Assembly (NCBI GenBank): GCA_964630785.1
Contig: CAZVZG010000021.1
Span: forward strand, 1 to 64,000
Length of the DNA stretch: 64,000 bases
Direction of reading: 5' to 3'
Source of the DNA: JADLCX01 sp964630785
GTDB taxonomy: Bacteria; Planctomycetota; Phycisphaerae; Phycisphaerales; UBA1924
Each line of letters opens with the position of its first letter. The first letter of the stretch is position 1. The translations under genes were made by a program, and so were the position numbers. Below the pieces are notes generated by a model. The model was not told where the DNA came from. It was given only the letters and a program-made list of their open reading frames with translations, and did no database searches. Below, piece after piece: positions 14,292 to 23,591 of this stretch.

Positions 14292-16493
14292 ACCGATCGC
14301 CCCACATTCAGCCCCTTCTGGCACCGCGTGCGGGTGATGAAGCCGCGGCTGCGCCCGCACGTGCAGATCACGCGCCAGCACTACCGCGGCCGGCGCTGGC
14401 ACGTGGTGCACGATCCGACGAGCAACCAGTACTACCGGCTCAACCCCGTCGCGCACGACTACGTATGCTCGCTCGACGGCTCGCGCACGATCGAGGAGGC
14501 GTGGAAGCTCTCGCTGAGCAAGTTCGGCGACCTGGCCCCCACGCAGAACGAGATCATCCAGCTCATCAGCCAGCTCTACAGCTCGAACCTGCTCAACGTG
14601 GACAGCACGCCCGAGACCGAGCAGCTGCTGCGGCGCGGGCGCGAGCGCACCGCCAAGAAGATCGCGGCCCAGGCGATCGGCATCATGTACTTCAAGATCC
14701 GGCTCTTCAACCCGGACCGGATCCTGACCTGGTGCGAGCCGATCTTCCGCCCGATCCTCAACATCTGGGGGTTCCTGGTCTGGCTCGCGTTCGTGGCGTG
14801 GACTTCCATGAGCCTCGCGCCGCACTGGGATGCGCTCAAGGAGAGCTTCCACGACCTCTACGCGCCGCGAAACCTGATCCTCATCCCCGTCGCCTACGCC
14901 GTGATCAAGGCGATCCACGAGTTCGGGCACGGCGTCATCTGCAAGCGTTTCGGCGGGCAGGTCCCCGAGTTCGGCCTCATGCTGCTGGTGCTGTTCCCGA
15001 GCCCATACGTGGACGCCTCGTCCACATGGGCCTTCCCGAGCAAGTGGCGACGGATGGCCGTCGGCGCCGGCGGCATGATCTTCGAGCTCTTCGTCGCCGG
15101 CCTTTGCTCGTGGGCGTGGATGGACGCCAGCCGGCTCGGCCTCGACCCCGACGTGAAGCAACTGCTCTTCAACGCGATGTTCACCGCGAGCGTGAGCACC
15201 GTGCTCTTCAACGCCAACCCGCTGATGCGCTTCGACGGATACTACATCCTCTCCGACCTGCTCGAGACGCCCAACCTCCAGCAGCGATCGCAGAAGATGC
15301 TCCAGCACCTGATGCTGAAGTACGTCTACCGCCTGAAGAACTTAACGCCCCCGAGCGTGGTGCTGGGCGAGCAGATCATCCTGATTGCCTACGGCATCCT
15401 CTCGGGCGCCTACCGCATCTTCCTGTTCATCACCATCACGCTGTTCGTGCTGGGCAAGTTCTTCGCCATCGGCCTGGTGCTGGCGGTGTGGACGGCCTCG
15501 GCGTGGTTTGTCATCCCCGCGGGCAAGTTCATCCACTGGAACGCCGCCGGGCCGCAGCTCTCCGAGCACCGCGGACGAGGCATCCTCACCAGCGCGGGGC
15601 TCGTCGCGGCCGTGCTGATCGTGGTCGGGCTCATCCCCATGCCCGATCGCCGGCGGGGCGTGGGCGTGGTCGAATCCGTCGCCCGCTCGGGCGTCTTCTT
15701 CGAGAGCGACGGGTTTGTCACCAAAGTGTTCAAGCGGCCCGGCGAGCACGTGAAAAAGGACGAACCGATCGTCGCCCTTGAGAACGACGACCTGCTCCAG
15801 CGGCAACGCGGGCTCGAAGCCCAGTACGCCGAGTTCGCCATCCAATACCGCGAGGGGCTGGAAAAGGGCCAGCCCGCGATCGCGCAGGTCTCCGCCGAGC
15901 GGATGGCGATCGTGCAGGACAACCTCGATGAGGTGGCCGAGCGGATCGAGACCCTCACCGTGCGCGCGCCGCACGACGGGCGGATCGTCTCGGCCGACCC
16001 CGAGCAGCGACTGGGCGCGTACGTCAAACGCGGCGACGAGCTGTGCGAGATCGTGGACACCGACCACCTGCGCATCGCCGCGACCATGGACCAGCGGCAG
16101 AGCGCGTGGCTCTTCGACCCCGACCCGGCCTCGGGCGGGCGCCCGTGGAAGCGGGCCGAGGTGCGTCTGGTCTCGGACGTGGACACGGTCTTCACGGCCG
16201 CCAACGTGCGCCCGATCGAGGCCGGACAGAAGGTCCTTCCCAGCGCGGCCATCGGCTACACCGGCGGCGGCTCGGTCGAGGTGGACCCCTCGGACAAGAG
16301 CGGACGCGTGGCCAAGCGCCCGGTGTTCACGGTGTACATGGACGCGGATCCCGCGTCGCTCGATCAGCCCCTCGACGAACTGGTCACGCCGGGCGAACGC
16401 GTGCGCGTGCGGTTCAGGCTGCCCGATCGACCTCTGCTGGCCCAGTGGATCGACCGGCTGGAGAAAGAAGTCCAGGGCCGAGTGAAGTTGTGA
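14289..16493 (+). CDS. PqqD-like / M50 site-2 protease / HlyD fusion membrane protein
   Basis: A 734-aa modular protein. Residues about 30-105 match a PqqD-like peptide-chaperone fold (RRWHVVHDPTSNQYYRLNP ... ISQLYSSNLL). The M50 metalloprotease core follows, with HEFGH at 210-214 and the second metal-ligand motif NPLMRFDGYY at 310-319 (Asp316), embedded in several membrane helices. The C-terminal third is an HlyD-like adaptor with split lipoyl motifs (GFVTKVFKRPGEHVKKDEPI and VRAPHDGRIVSADPEQRLG). M50 enzymes cleave within membranes, and PqqD folds bind substrate peptides in RiPP systems. I infer recognition, cleavage or export of a peptide with the neighbouring adaptors and SecA-like ATPase. 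No precursor peptide is obvious. Confidence 0.88.
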   Translation: MTDRPTFSPFWHRVRVMKPRLRPHVQITRQHYRGRRWHVVHDPTSNQYYRLNPVAHDYVCSLDGSRTIEEAWKLSLSKFGDLAPTQNEIIQLISQLYSSNLLNVDSTPETEQLLRRGRERTAKKIAAQAIGIMYFKIRLFNPDRILTWCEPIFRPILNIWGFLVWLAFVAWTSMSLAPHWDALKESFHDLYAPRNLILIPVAYAVIKAIHEFGHGVICKRFGGQVPEFGLMLLVLFPSPYVDASSTWAFPSKWRRMAVGAGGMIFELFVAGLCSWAWMDASRLGLDPDVKQLLFNAMFTASVSTVLFNANPLMRFDGYYILSDLLETPNLQQRSQKMLQHLMLKYVYRLKNLTPPSVVLGEQIILIAYGILSGAYRIFLFITITLFVLGKFFAIGLVLAVWTASAWFVIPAGKFIHWNAAGPQLSEHRGRGILTSAGLVAAVLIVVGLIPMPDRRRGVGVVESVARSGVFFESDGFVTKVFKRPGEHVKKDEPIVALENDDLLQRQRGLEAQYAEFAIQYREGLEKGQPAIAQVSAERMAIVQDNLDEVAERIETLTVRAPHDGRIVSADPEQRLGAYVKRGDELCEIVDTDHLRIAATMDQRQSAWLFDPDPASGGRPWKRAEVRLVSDVDTVFTAANVRPIEAGQKVLPSAAIGYTGGGSVEVDPSDKSGRVAKRPVFTVYMDADPASLDQPLDELVTPGERVRVRFRLPDRPLLAQWIDRLEKEVQGRVKL

Positions 16494-16610
16494 TGGGGAA
16501 GGGACTAGGGAACAGGGACCAGGGACTTGGGGAATACACCCTTGACCCCTTGATCTCCCTCCACCAGTCCCCAGTCCCCAGTCTCTAGTCCCGAGTCTCT
16601 TCCCCACATG
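16491..16610. repeat. Solo inverted-repeat pair (cassette without a gene)
   Basis: The left arm (16491 to about 16533) starts at the M50 stop codon with TGATGGGGAAGGGACTAGGG. The right arm (about 16561-16610) is its imperfect inverse and ends in the SecA-like start codon. Only about 27 bases lie between them. It has the same boundaries as the four-helix-bundle cassette at 13789-14291 but no gene, and looks like an empty or deleted copy. The arms could form a long hairpin in RNA. Confidence 0.78.
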
Positions 16611-18644
16611 TCCCAGACCGTCACTCAATACCACGCCCTGTTCGAATCGGTGCGGTCGCGTCGGCGGCGGCCTCCGAACTACCGCGGGCTGGACCTGATG
16701 GCCTCGCACGTGGCGATGAAGCTGCGCCACCGGCGGGTGACCCTGGGGTGGCTGCGGGCCGAGGCCGAGCGTGTGGACGCTCTGGCCAAGGACCTCAAGT
16801 CGCACTCCGACGCCGCGCTCAACGAGGTGGTCCGCGAGACCCGCGAGGCGTTCCTGCGCGGTCGCGTGGACGAGCAGATGGTTCGCCGCGCCTTCGGCGT
16901 GGTGCGCGAGGTCGCGCGGCGAGAGACGGGCGAAGAGGCGTACATCGTGCAGATCATGGGCGCGATGGCGATGTACCACGGGCGCATCATCGAGATGGTC
17001 ACCGGCGAGGGGAAGACGCTCACCGGCTCGCTCGCGGCGCCGATCCTCGCCTGGCGCAACCGCTCGGTGCACATCCTCACCGTCAACGACTACCTCGCGC
17101 AGCGCGACGCCGACAGCCGCCGGCCGATCTACGCCCGCTGCGGGTGCGACGTGGGTGCGATCGTGCAGCAGCTCGACGAATCGGCCCGCTTCAGCATCTA
17201 CGCCAGGCCGATCGTGTACGGAACGCCCAAGCAGATCACCGCCGACTGGCTGCGCGACCAGATCCGGCTCAACGCCGTCGTCGGCGGCGTACTCAACAAC
17301 GCCTGGAGCGGGCGCCGGCTGCTGTCACGGGCGTCCCCGGGCAACTCGCCCCTGGGCCCCGGCGCGGCCGCCGGTCCGATGATCCCCGGCCTGCGGGCCT
17401 GCCTGGTCGACGAGGCCGACGCCGTGCTCATCGACGAGGGCGTGGTTCCCCTCATCATCGCGCGGGCGCGCCGGGAAGACGACATGGCGCCAATCTACGC
17501 CCAGGCCCAGGAACTGGCCCGCCGGCTCGACGAGAAGGCCGACTACACCATGGACCTGCTCCGCCGGAAATCCGAACTCACCCGGCGCGGACGCCACCGT
17601 GTCGAGGAGATGTCGCAGCGGCTGGACGAGCCGATCTGGCGGGCGATGCGTCGCGCCGAGGAGCTCGTGCGTCAGGCCCTCGTGGCCCGCCACTGCTACC
17701 TCAACGGCCACCAGTACCAGATCGTGGACGGTCGCGTCGTCATCGTCGACGAATACACGGGCCGCTTCCTGCCCGACCGTTCCTGGGAGCACGGCCTGCA
17801 CCAGGCCGTCGAGGCCAAGGAGGGACTGGCCGTCACCGCCGATCGCGAGACGCTCGCACGAATGAGCTTTCAGCGGTTCTTCCGCATGTACCCGGTGCTC
17901 TGCGGCATGACCGGCACCGCGGCCGACGCCGCGATCGAGATGGAGAAAGTGTACGAGCGCCCGGTGACCGTCATCCCGACCAACCGGCCGATCATCCGCG
18001 AACGCTGGCCCACGCGTGTGTTCCGCACCACCGAGGGCCGATGGAACGCGGTCATCCAGAGCATCCACGAAGTTCACGCCCGGGGCCGACCCATGCTCGT
18101 GGGCACGCGATCGATCGAGGCCAGCGAGCTGCTGGCCTCGCGCCTCACCGCCCGCGGCCTGCCGCACCGCGTGCTCAACGCCAACTTCGACAAGGACGAG
18201 GCCGACCTGATCGCCATGGCCGGCAAGCACTCGACGATCACCGTCGCCACCAACATGGCCGGTCGCGGCACCGACATCAAGCTCGACCGCGAATCCAAGG
18301 AGGTCGGCGGCCTGCACGTCATCCTCACCGAGATGCACACGGCCAAGCGCATTGACCGGCAGTTCATCGGCCGCGCTGGGCGGCAGGGCGATCCCGGCAG
18401 TTCGCAGGTCTTTGTGAGCTGCGAGGACGAGCTGGTGCGCCTGAATGCCCGCCGGGTCATCCGCCTGGTTCGCGGCCAGACCCCGAGCTCGCCCGCGCAG
18501 GATGAGATCACGGGCGCGGCGAGGAAACGAGCGCTCGCCGTGTTCCGCCTGGCGCAGCGCAGCGCCGAGACGCGGGGCCGGCGGTCGCGCTCGGAGGTGA
18601 TGCGACAGGACGACTGGATCGAGAAGAACCTGCCGGGGTACTGA
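16608..18644 (+). CDS. SecA-like preprotein translocase ATPase, truncated paralogue
   Basis: A 678-aa SecA homologue, about 200 residues shorter than housekeeping SecA. The motor motifs are intact: TGEGKT (132-137), TVNDYLAQRDA (158-168), DEAD followed by AVLIDE (268-277), VIVDEYTGRFLPDRSWEHGL (378-397), GMTGTAAD (433-440), TNMAGRGTDI (548-557) and FIGRAGRQGDPGSSQ (586-600). The YGTPKQITADWLRD region differs from the canonical one. The protein stops soon after motor domain 2, so the helical wing/scaffold and the zinc-binding tail appear shortened or missing. As the last gene of the adaptor/M50 cluster it probably powers export of a special substrate or has been repurposed. It is not the cell's main SecA. 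Confidence 0.9.
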   Translation: MSQTVTQYHALFESVRSRRRRPPNYRGLDLMASHVAMKLRHRRVTLGWLRAEAERVDALAKDLKSHSDAALNEVVRETREAFLRGRVDEQMVRRAFGVVREVARRETGEEAYIVQIMGAMAMYHGRIIEMVTGEGKTLTGSLAAPILAWRNRSVHILTVNDYLAQRDADSRRPIYARCGCDVGAIVQQLDESARFSIYARPIVYGTPKQITADWLRDQIRLNAVVGGVLNNAWSGRRLLSRASPGNSPLGPGAAAGPMIPGLRACLVDEADAVLIDEGVVPLIIARARREDDMAPIYAQAQELARRLDEKADYTMDLLRRKSELTRRGRHRVEEMSQRLDEPIWRAMRRAEELVRQALVARHCYLNGHQYQIVDGRVVIVDEYTGRFLPDRSWEHGLHQAVEAKEGLAVTADRETLARMSFQRFFRMYPVLCGMTGTAADAAIEMEKVYERPVTVIPTNRPIIRERWPTRVFRTTEGRWNAVIQSIHEVHARGRPMLVGTRSIEASELLASRLTARGLPHRVLNANFDKDEADLIAMAGKHSTITVATNMAGRGTDIKLDRESKEVGGLHVILTEMHTAKRIDRQFIGRAGRQGDPGSSQVFVSCEDELVRLNARRVIRLVRGQTPSSPAQDEITGAARKRALAVFRLAQRSAETRGRRSRSEVMRQDDWIEKNLPGY

Positions 18645-18669
18645 CGATCCGCAACGCAGCAGACCCGCA

Positions 18670-20037
18670 GTGCAGCACAGTCGTGCGGGGTTCCACGTCT
18701 TGGACGGTGCTCTGACCGGCCATGACGTGCCGTGGGTTGCTGACCCGCGACAACCGTACCGTTGGTGCGTGGCCATTCCCGCGTTGAGCGTCTGGAAGGA
18801 GTTGCTCTCGCCTTCACAGGCGGACCTGGTGGCCACCGCCGCGGGGACGGACGCTCGCGACGCCGCGTCCGTCGAGCGGCTCCGCAAGGGGCGTTCGGCG
18901 GAGCTGGTCCGGGCCGCGCTGATGCTGTGCGAGGCCCGCCGCAAGGGCGCGGCCAAGTGGCCGGCAGAAGTCGCGTCCCGGCTCGTCGCCGATCCGGTCG
19001 GCGTGGAGATGGCTTCTTCCGGCCTGGCCGCGGCGTACAAGGCCCGGCGATTTGCGGCGGCGCTTGGGGGTGGTGGGGGTGGTGGGGGTGGGGGGGGTGG
19101 GGTCGCGGTTGCGGACCTTTGTTGCGGGATCGGCGGTGACGCGATGGCCCTTGCGGGGAGCGGGCTGCGCGTGACCGCGGTGGATATCGAGCCCGTGCGA
19201 GCGTGGATGGCTGGATTCAACGCTGCGTGCGCCGGCGTGTCCGCCGACGCCGCCGATCCCAACCTGCCGCCGGATCCGTTCCACCTCGATCCGGCGCGCC
19301 GAGACGAGCACGCCGCACCGGGCGGCCACCGACTGTGGCAGATCGACGACCACTTCCCCGGCCCGGCGGTGTGGCGGAAGGTGATCGAGCGACGACATAG
19401 CGGGGCGATTAAGCTCGGCCCCGGTCTGGACATCGCGGCCGCGTGCCGCGTGCTGCCGCCCGGAACGGCACACGAGGTCGAGATCATCAGCGAGCGCGGC
19501 CGGCTGACTCAGGCGGTCGTGTGGATCGGCGCTCTGGCCCGCGGCCGCGCCGGCTCGCGCGTCGCCACGCTGCTGGACGAGCACGGGGTGACCAGCCTGC
19601 GGGCCGAGCACGTCGCTTCCCCCCCCGACGCGCCGATCGACCCGCCCTGCGGCCCCCTGCGCCGGTACCTGATCGAGGCCGACGCCTCGATCGAGCGGGC
19701 CGGGCTGCTCGCGCTGGCGTGCCGGAACGACGGGCGCATGACCGGCGTTCATCCGGGCCTAGGGCTGCTCACGAGCGATGCGCCGGCGCACGGGCCGATG
19801 TTCACGAACTTCGAGGTGCTCGCTCACATGCCCTGGGTTGAGAAGAACGTGCGCGCGTGGCTGAGGGAGCACCGCGGCGGGATCGTCGAGGTCAAGACCC
19901 GCGGACGTGCGGCCGACCCGGATGCGCTCCAGAAGCACCTGCGAGGCAACGGCGACATCACCCACACCCTCTTTGTGTTCCGCACGGGGCGAAGCATCGA
20001 ATCGGTCGTCACGCGCCGCACCGAATCCCGGGCGTGA
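18670..20037 (+). CDS. Class I SAM methyltransferase with THUMP-like C-terminal domain
   Basis: A 455-aa protein. The SAM-binding motif VADLCCGIGGDAMALAG lies at about residues 146-162, after an uninterrupted run of twelve glycines (about 133-144) encoded by a G-rich tract. DPFHLDPARRDEHA is an acidic-loop/motif IV region. The C-terminal part (about 340-455), including EVLAHMPWVEKNVRAWL and EVKTRGRAADPDAL, matches THUMP-like domains and suggests an RNA substrate. The first 33 residues are poorly conserved-looking, so the true start may be a GTG at 18769. It follows the SecA-like gene by 25 bp but has no clear link to it. Confidence 0.8.
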   Translation: MQHSRAGFHVLDGALTGHDVPWVADPRQPYRWCVAIPALSVWKELLSPSQADLVATAAGTDARDAASVERLRKGRSAELVRAALMLCEARRKGAAKWPAEVASRLVADPVGVEMASSGLAAAYKARRFAAALGGGGGGGGGGGGVAVADLCCGIGGDAMALAGSGLRVTAVDIEPVRAWMAGFNAACAGVSADAADPNLPPDPFHLDPARRDEHAAPGGHRLWQIDDHFPGPAVWRKVIERRHSGAIKLGPGLDIAAACRVLPPGTAHEVEIISERGRLTQAVVWIGALARGRAGSRVATLLDEHGVTSLRAEHVASPPDAPIDPPCGPLRRYLIEADASIERAGLLALACRNDGRMTGVHPGLGLLTSDAPAHGPMFTNFEVLAHMPWVEKNVRAWLREHRGGIVEVKTRGRAADPDALQKHLRGNGDITHTLFVFRTGRSIESVVTRRTESRA

Positions 20038-20047
20038 GCCCAGCGGG

Positions 20048-21343
20048 TTACGCGGGTAGCTCGTAGCCCGCGCGACGGTCATAAGCCTGCCAGGCGTTCA
20101 TCGCGGGGTCGCCGAACGCCCACTTCTGTGGGTCCCACTTCATGGGCTTTCGGTGCTGGTAGGCCAGGTTCACGAGCTGGCAGCAGGCGACCGTCCTCGC
20201 CCCGACCTCCACGTCGCAACTGGGCATGCTCCGCGACTTGATCGCGTCGATCCAGTCCTGGTGGTGGCTGGCGGCCCGCGGCAGTTTCACCTCGTACTCC
20301 GGCTTGACGCCGGGCGCGGGCCCCTTGAGGATGCTGTCGGGGTCGGCCATCAGCAGCCCGCGGTCCACGTGCAGAAGGCCGCGATCGCCGACGAAGGTGA
20401 TGCCGACCGGCCCGCAGTGGATCACCTCGATGCCGTTGGCGTAGACGAGCTTGGCGCCGAAGACGGCCTTCTCGTCCCTGGGCGGCACGACCTCAACGGG
20501 CCCGGAGGTGTCCATGTCGAGCCCCCACTGGGCGATGTCGAAATGGTGGGCCCCGAAGTCGGTGAGCATGCCGCCGGAGTACTCGCGGTACAGCCGCCAG
20601 TCGGGGTAGAAGTTGTTGACGCCGCGCGGCGAGAGGATCGAGTTGTAGGGGCGCATGGGCGCGGGGCCGAGCCAGCGGTCCCAGTCGAGCCCCGGCTCCA
20701 TCGGCTCTTCCGGCAGGTCGCAGGGCACGGAGGTGGTGATCCCCGGACCGCGGGTCGGCACGCCGACGTGCACGGCGTACACCTTGCCCACCCGCCCGTT
20801 GCGCACGTGCTCGACCGCCGTGCGGAACTTGCCGTCGAACTCGGTGCGCTGCTGGCTGCCGGTCTGGAACACGATGCTGTTGGTGTGGCAGACGTCCATC
20901 ATCTGCTTGGCCTCGCCGAGCGTGAGGCTCAGCGGCTTCTCGCAGTAGATGTCCTTGTGCAGTTTCGCCGCGGCGAGCACCGGCGCCGCGTGCCAGTGGT
21001 CCGGCGTGGCGATGAGCACGGCGTCCAGTCCGTTCATCGTCAGCAGGTCCTCGTACTTGTTGAACGCGCGGCAGTCGGCGTTGCCGTAAGCATCGGCCAC
21101 CATCTTCTTGGCGTGCTCGCGCCGCGTCGTGTCCACGTCGCAGACGGCCACGACTTGGATCGCCTCGTGCTTGAGCAGGCTGCCGAGGTGGTAGCGGCCC
21201 TGGATCCCCAAGCCGATGAAGCCCAGGGCGATCTTGCCGTTGGGTCCCCCTCCCGCGCGAGCGCGGGCGGACAAGAACATGGGCGCCGCCGCGGCGGCGA
21301 CCGTCGCGGCGGTGAACTGGCGGCGGGTGATGAGCGGGTTCAT
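20048..21343 (-). CDS. Tat-exported Gfo/Idh/MocA-family oxidoreductase
   Basis: A 431-aa NAD(P)-dependent oxidoreductase with a twin-arginine signal (TRRQFTAATVAAAAAPMFL) at the N-terminus, so it is probably exported folded with its cofactor. The Rossmann motif is ALGFIGLGIQGRYHLG (about 39-54), and the family signature is YCEKPLSLTLGEAKQM (about 133-148). The C-terminal domain includes SGGMLTDFGAHHFDIAQWGL. Planctomycetes carry many such paralogues, usually linked to sugar or inositol-like substrate oxidation; the substrate here is unknown. It is convergent with the methyltransferase gene, with only 10 bp between the stop codons. Confidence 0.9.
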   Translation of the reverse strand: MNPLITRRQFTAATVAAAAAPMFLSARARAGGGPNGKIALGFIGLGIQGRYHLGSLLKHEAIQVVAVCDVDTTRREHAKKMVADAYGNADCRAFNKYEDLLTMNGLDAVLIATPDHWHAAPVLAAAKLHKDIYCEKPLSLTLGEAKQMMDVCHTNSIVFQTGSQQRTEFDGKFRTAVEHVRNGRVGKVYAVHVGVPTRGPGITTSVPCDLPEEPMEPGLDWDRWLGPAPMRPYNSILSPRGVNNFYPDWRLYREYSGGMLTDFGAHHFDIAQWGLDMDTSGPVEVVPPRDEKAVFGAKLVYANGIEVIHCGPVGITFVGDRGLLHVDRGLLMADPDSILKGPAPGVKPEYEVKLPRAASHHQDWIDAIKSRSMPSCDVEVGARTVACCQLVNLAYQHRKPMKWDPQKWAFGDPAMNAWQAYDRRAGYELPA

Positions 21344-21392
21344 CCCGACAGCATACCACGTCGGGGTCGTCTCCGAGCGCGCCCGAGCACGC

Positions 21393-23591
21393 TCACCCCT
21401 GGCAGCCGAAATACTCCGCCAGGAAGTCGAAGATGTCCTGGGTGGTGATGGTGCCCGAGTTGTTCACGTCGGCGGTCGGATCGGCGGAGAAGTACGCGGC
21501 CAGGAAATCGAAGACGTCTTCCACGGTGATGCTGCCGGAGTAGTTGAAGTCGGCGTGCGCGCACCCCACCCCGCAGCCCTGGGCGTGGGGGCATTGCCGC
21601 TGATCGGCGATCCCATCGGCGTTGCAGTCGCCCGACACCACGAACACGTAGCCCGGTCGATCGGTGCCGAGGTTTTCGTCGCACGCCGCCGGCCAGACCG
21701 CGGCCGGGTTGCCCGCAACGTCCGCGGACCTCACTGAGTCGGATTCCACCGGGTAAGCCATGTAGATGCCCGGCCGGACGTGATAGCCTGCCCTGGGCGA
21801 GAGCGTGATCGTCCGTCGCGCGAGTTGGTCGGTCGTCGACGCTTCGGGCCCGGCGACGTCGAACGCGGACGACACGTCGATCCATGAGCAGGGATCGACC
21901 GTCCACGGATAGTTGCAGTCGGGGTTCGGCGGCAAGGGTCGGCACTGGACCATGACGTGCGTGGACCAGGCCGCCGCGTTCTTCTTCTGGATGGGCCCGT
22001 AGAACCGGGCCTCAACGTGCCCGCCGGGGGCGTGGAGCGCGTTCTCAAAGATGCCCACGCCCGTGCCGTCGGGGTCGTTCTCGGGCGCGCAGTCTGGACC
22101 GTAGAGGTTGATGGGGGCCAGACCGACGGCGCCGCCGCCGAGGTTGGAAGAGACGCGCCAGTAGTACGGCGCCGAATCGTCGGGAGAGACGATGTTGTTC
22201 GGCTTGAGCTGGATGGAGCCCACGTTGACGGTGCCGGTCCATGTGCCGCCGCTGTTGGCGGCGTTGACGATGACCTGACCCTTGAGGCCGTTGGCGGGGA
22301 GCGTGATCGTGCCGGCGAGGTTGCCGCTGATGTTGAGCGTCTTGCCGAACGGCAGATCGCCGGTGATGGACAGCCCTCCGTTTGCGCCGATCGCGCCGAT
22401 GGTCGCCGGGACGGCGAGGTTTCCGGTGACGGTGAGCGTGCTCTGAACCGCGCCCGACACGGAGAGCATATTGGGCACGCTCGGCATGCCGGACGTGCCG
22501 GCGGTGAGTCCGCCGTTGAATCTGACCGGACTGAGAATGTCCCCGTCCACCGTCACGATCCCGGTCGTCGCCCCGGAAATGCTCACGGCGTCCGTCCAAC
22601 CCGAGCCCGAAGGAACTTCCACCCGGCGCACGCTCAATTTGCCCTCGTACGGGCCGGTGATCTGGAACTCCTGCAACGCCTGCGACGCCGAAGTCGCGGC
22701 GGCGGAAGCGGTGATGTCCGCGCGGGTAGAGCCGGCCACAATGCGGTTGACGTAGTTGGCGGTGATGGTCGAGTGCGTGCCGCTGGCAGGACCGAGAGGC
22801 ACGCTCCCATTGTTCCCGTTGATGAATCCGATCTTGCCCAAGGGCGCCGCGAAGCTTCCCGAAAGACGCGCAACATTGGGTTCCGCCATGACGAGCGTGA
22901 TGTCGCCGTTGCTCGCGGTGATGCTGCCGGCCGCCACCCCGCCCGATTGAAAGAATCGCACGCGCTTGATGTTGCCGATGGCAAGCGTGATCGATCCTGC
23001 CGAACTACTCGCGCCCGCCTCGATGACGCATGTTGATCCAAAGAAGCCCGGACTACCGATGATGATCGGCGCGTTGATTGCGCCGCCCACATCAAGGCGC
23101 AGGAGCTTCTTGACGTCGACGTTGCCGGTCAGGTTGCCGTTGATCCCGCCGTAGAAGACAATCGGTGGCGTAACGAATGTCGTATCCAAACCCGCCCAGT
23201 CATTGCCAACCCTGAGAGGCTCCTCGTCGCCAGACGGAACAGCCCAATTACCCTCGATTGCGGAAAAGACGATCTCAACGTCACCGACGCTCGCGCTCGT
23301 CCCGTCGGAGAGGCGAATGCGACCGATGTCGGGTTCACCGCCGCCATTCGACATTGGAATGATCATGATGCGCTGTGTGCATTCGGCGAGGCTGAACGTG
23401 ATCGCCTCGCCGGACTCGTAGTAGCGGTTGAGGCTGTTGTCTTCAAGGCCATTGCAGACGCCGCCGATGCGGTTGAACACGCGGAGGTGAACATACGAGG
23501 TGCCGCTACCCGGGGGTGTGGTCGACCACGCCCACACCGGTGTGGCGACGGCGGCGAGAACTAGAGGAACGATCAACTGGTGTGCGCGCAT
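21393..23591 (-). CDS. Secreted protein with C-terminal dockerin-like (GC-type) repeats
   Basis: A 732-aa protein with a signal peptide (MRAHQLIVPLVLAAVATPVWA) and a long beta-strand-rich middle full of short Gly/Thr/Ser repeats, suggesting a solenoid or adhesin-like region. The C-terminus has two calcium-loop units of the dockerin type, DFNYSGSITVEDVFDFLAAY and DVNNSGTITTQDIFDFLAEY, ending in FGCQG. This tail is typical of Phycisphaerales secreted proteins and is likely an anchoring or sorting signal. It overlaps the upstream SUMF1-like gene by 19 bp, so the two probably form an operon. The function of the body is unknown. Confidence 0.84.
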   Translation of the reverse strand: MRAHQLIVPLVLAAVATPVWAWSTTPPGSGTSYVHLRVFNRIGGVCNGLEDNSLNRYYESGEAITFSLAECTQRIMIIPMSNGGGEPDIGRIRLSDGTSASVGDVEIVFSAIEGNWAVPSGDEEPLRVGNDWAGLDTTFVTPPIVFYGGINGNLTGNVDVKKLLRLDVGGAINAPIIIGSPGFFGSTCVIEAGASSSAGSITLAIGNIKRVRFFQSGGVAAGSITASNGDITLVMAEPNVARLSGSFAAPLGKIGFINGNNGSVPLGPASGTHSTITANYVNRIVAGSTRADITASAAATSASQALQEFQITGPYEGKLSVRRVEVPSGSGWTDAVSISGATTGIVTVDGDILSPVRFNGGLTAGTSGMPSVPNMLSVSGAVQSTLTVTGNLAVPATIGAIGANGGLSITGDLPFGKTLNISGNLAGTITLPANGLKGQVIVNAANSGGTWTGTVNVGSIQLKPNNIVSPDDSAPYYWRVSSNLGGGAVGLAPINLYGPDCAPENDPDGTGVGIFENALHAPGGHVEARFYGPIQKKNAAAWSTHVMVQCRPLPPNPDCNYPWTVDPCSWIDVSSAFDVAGPEASTTDQLARRTITLSPRAGYHVRPGIYMAYPVESDSVRSADVAGNPAAVWPAACDENLGTDRPGYVFVVSGDCNADGIADQRQCPHAQGCGVGCAHADFNYSGSITVEDVFDFLAAYFSADPTADVNNSGTITTQDIFDFLAEYFGCQG

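Noticed and set aside
13020..15308. A long minus-strand frame across the GAF-HlyD and M50 genes
   Set aside because: It crosses the four-helix-bundle cassette and two motif-rich plus-strand genes.
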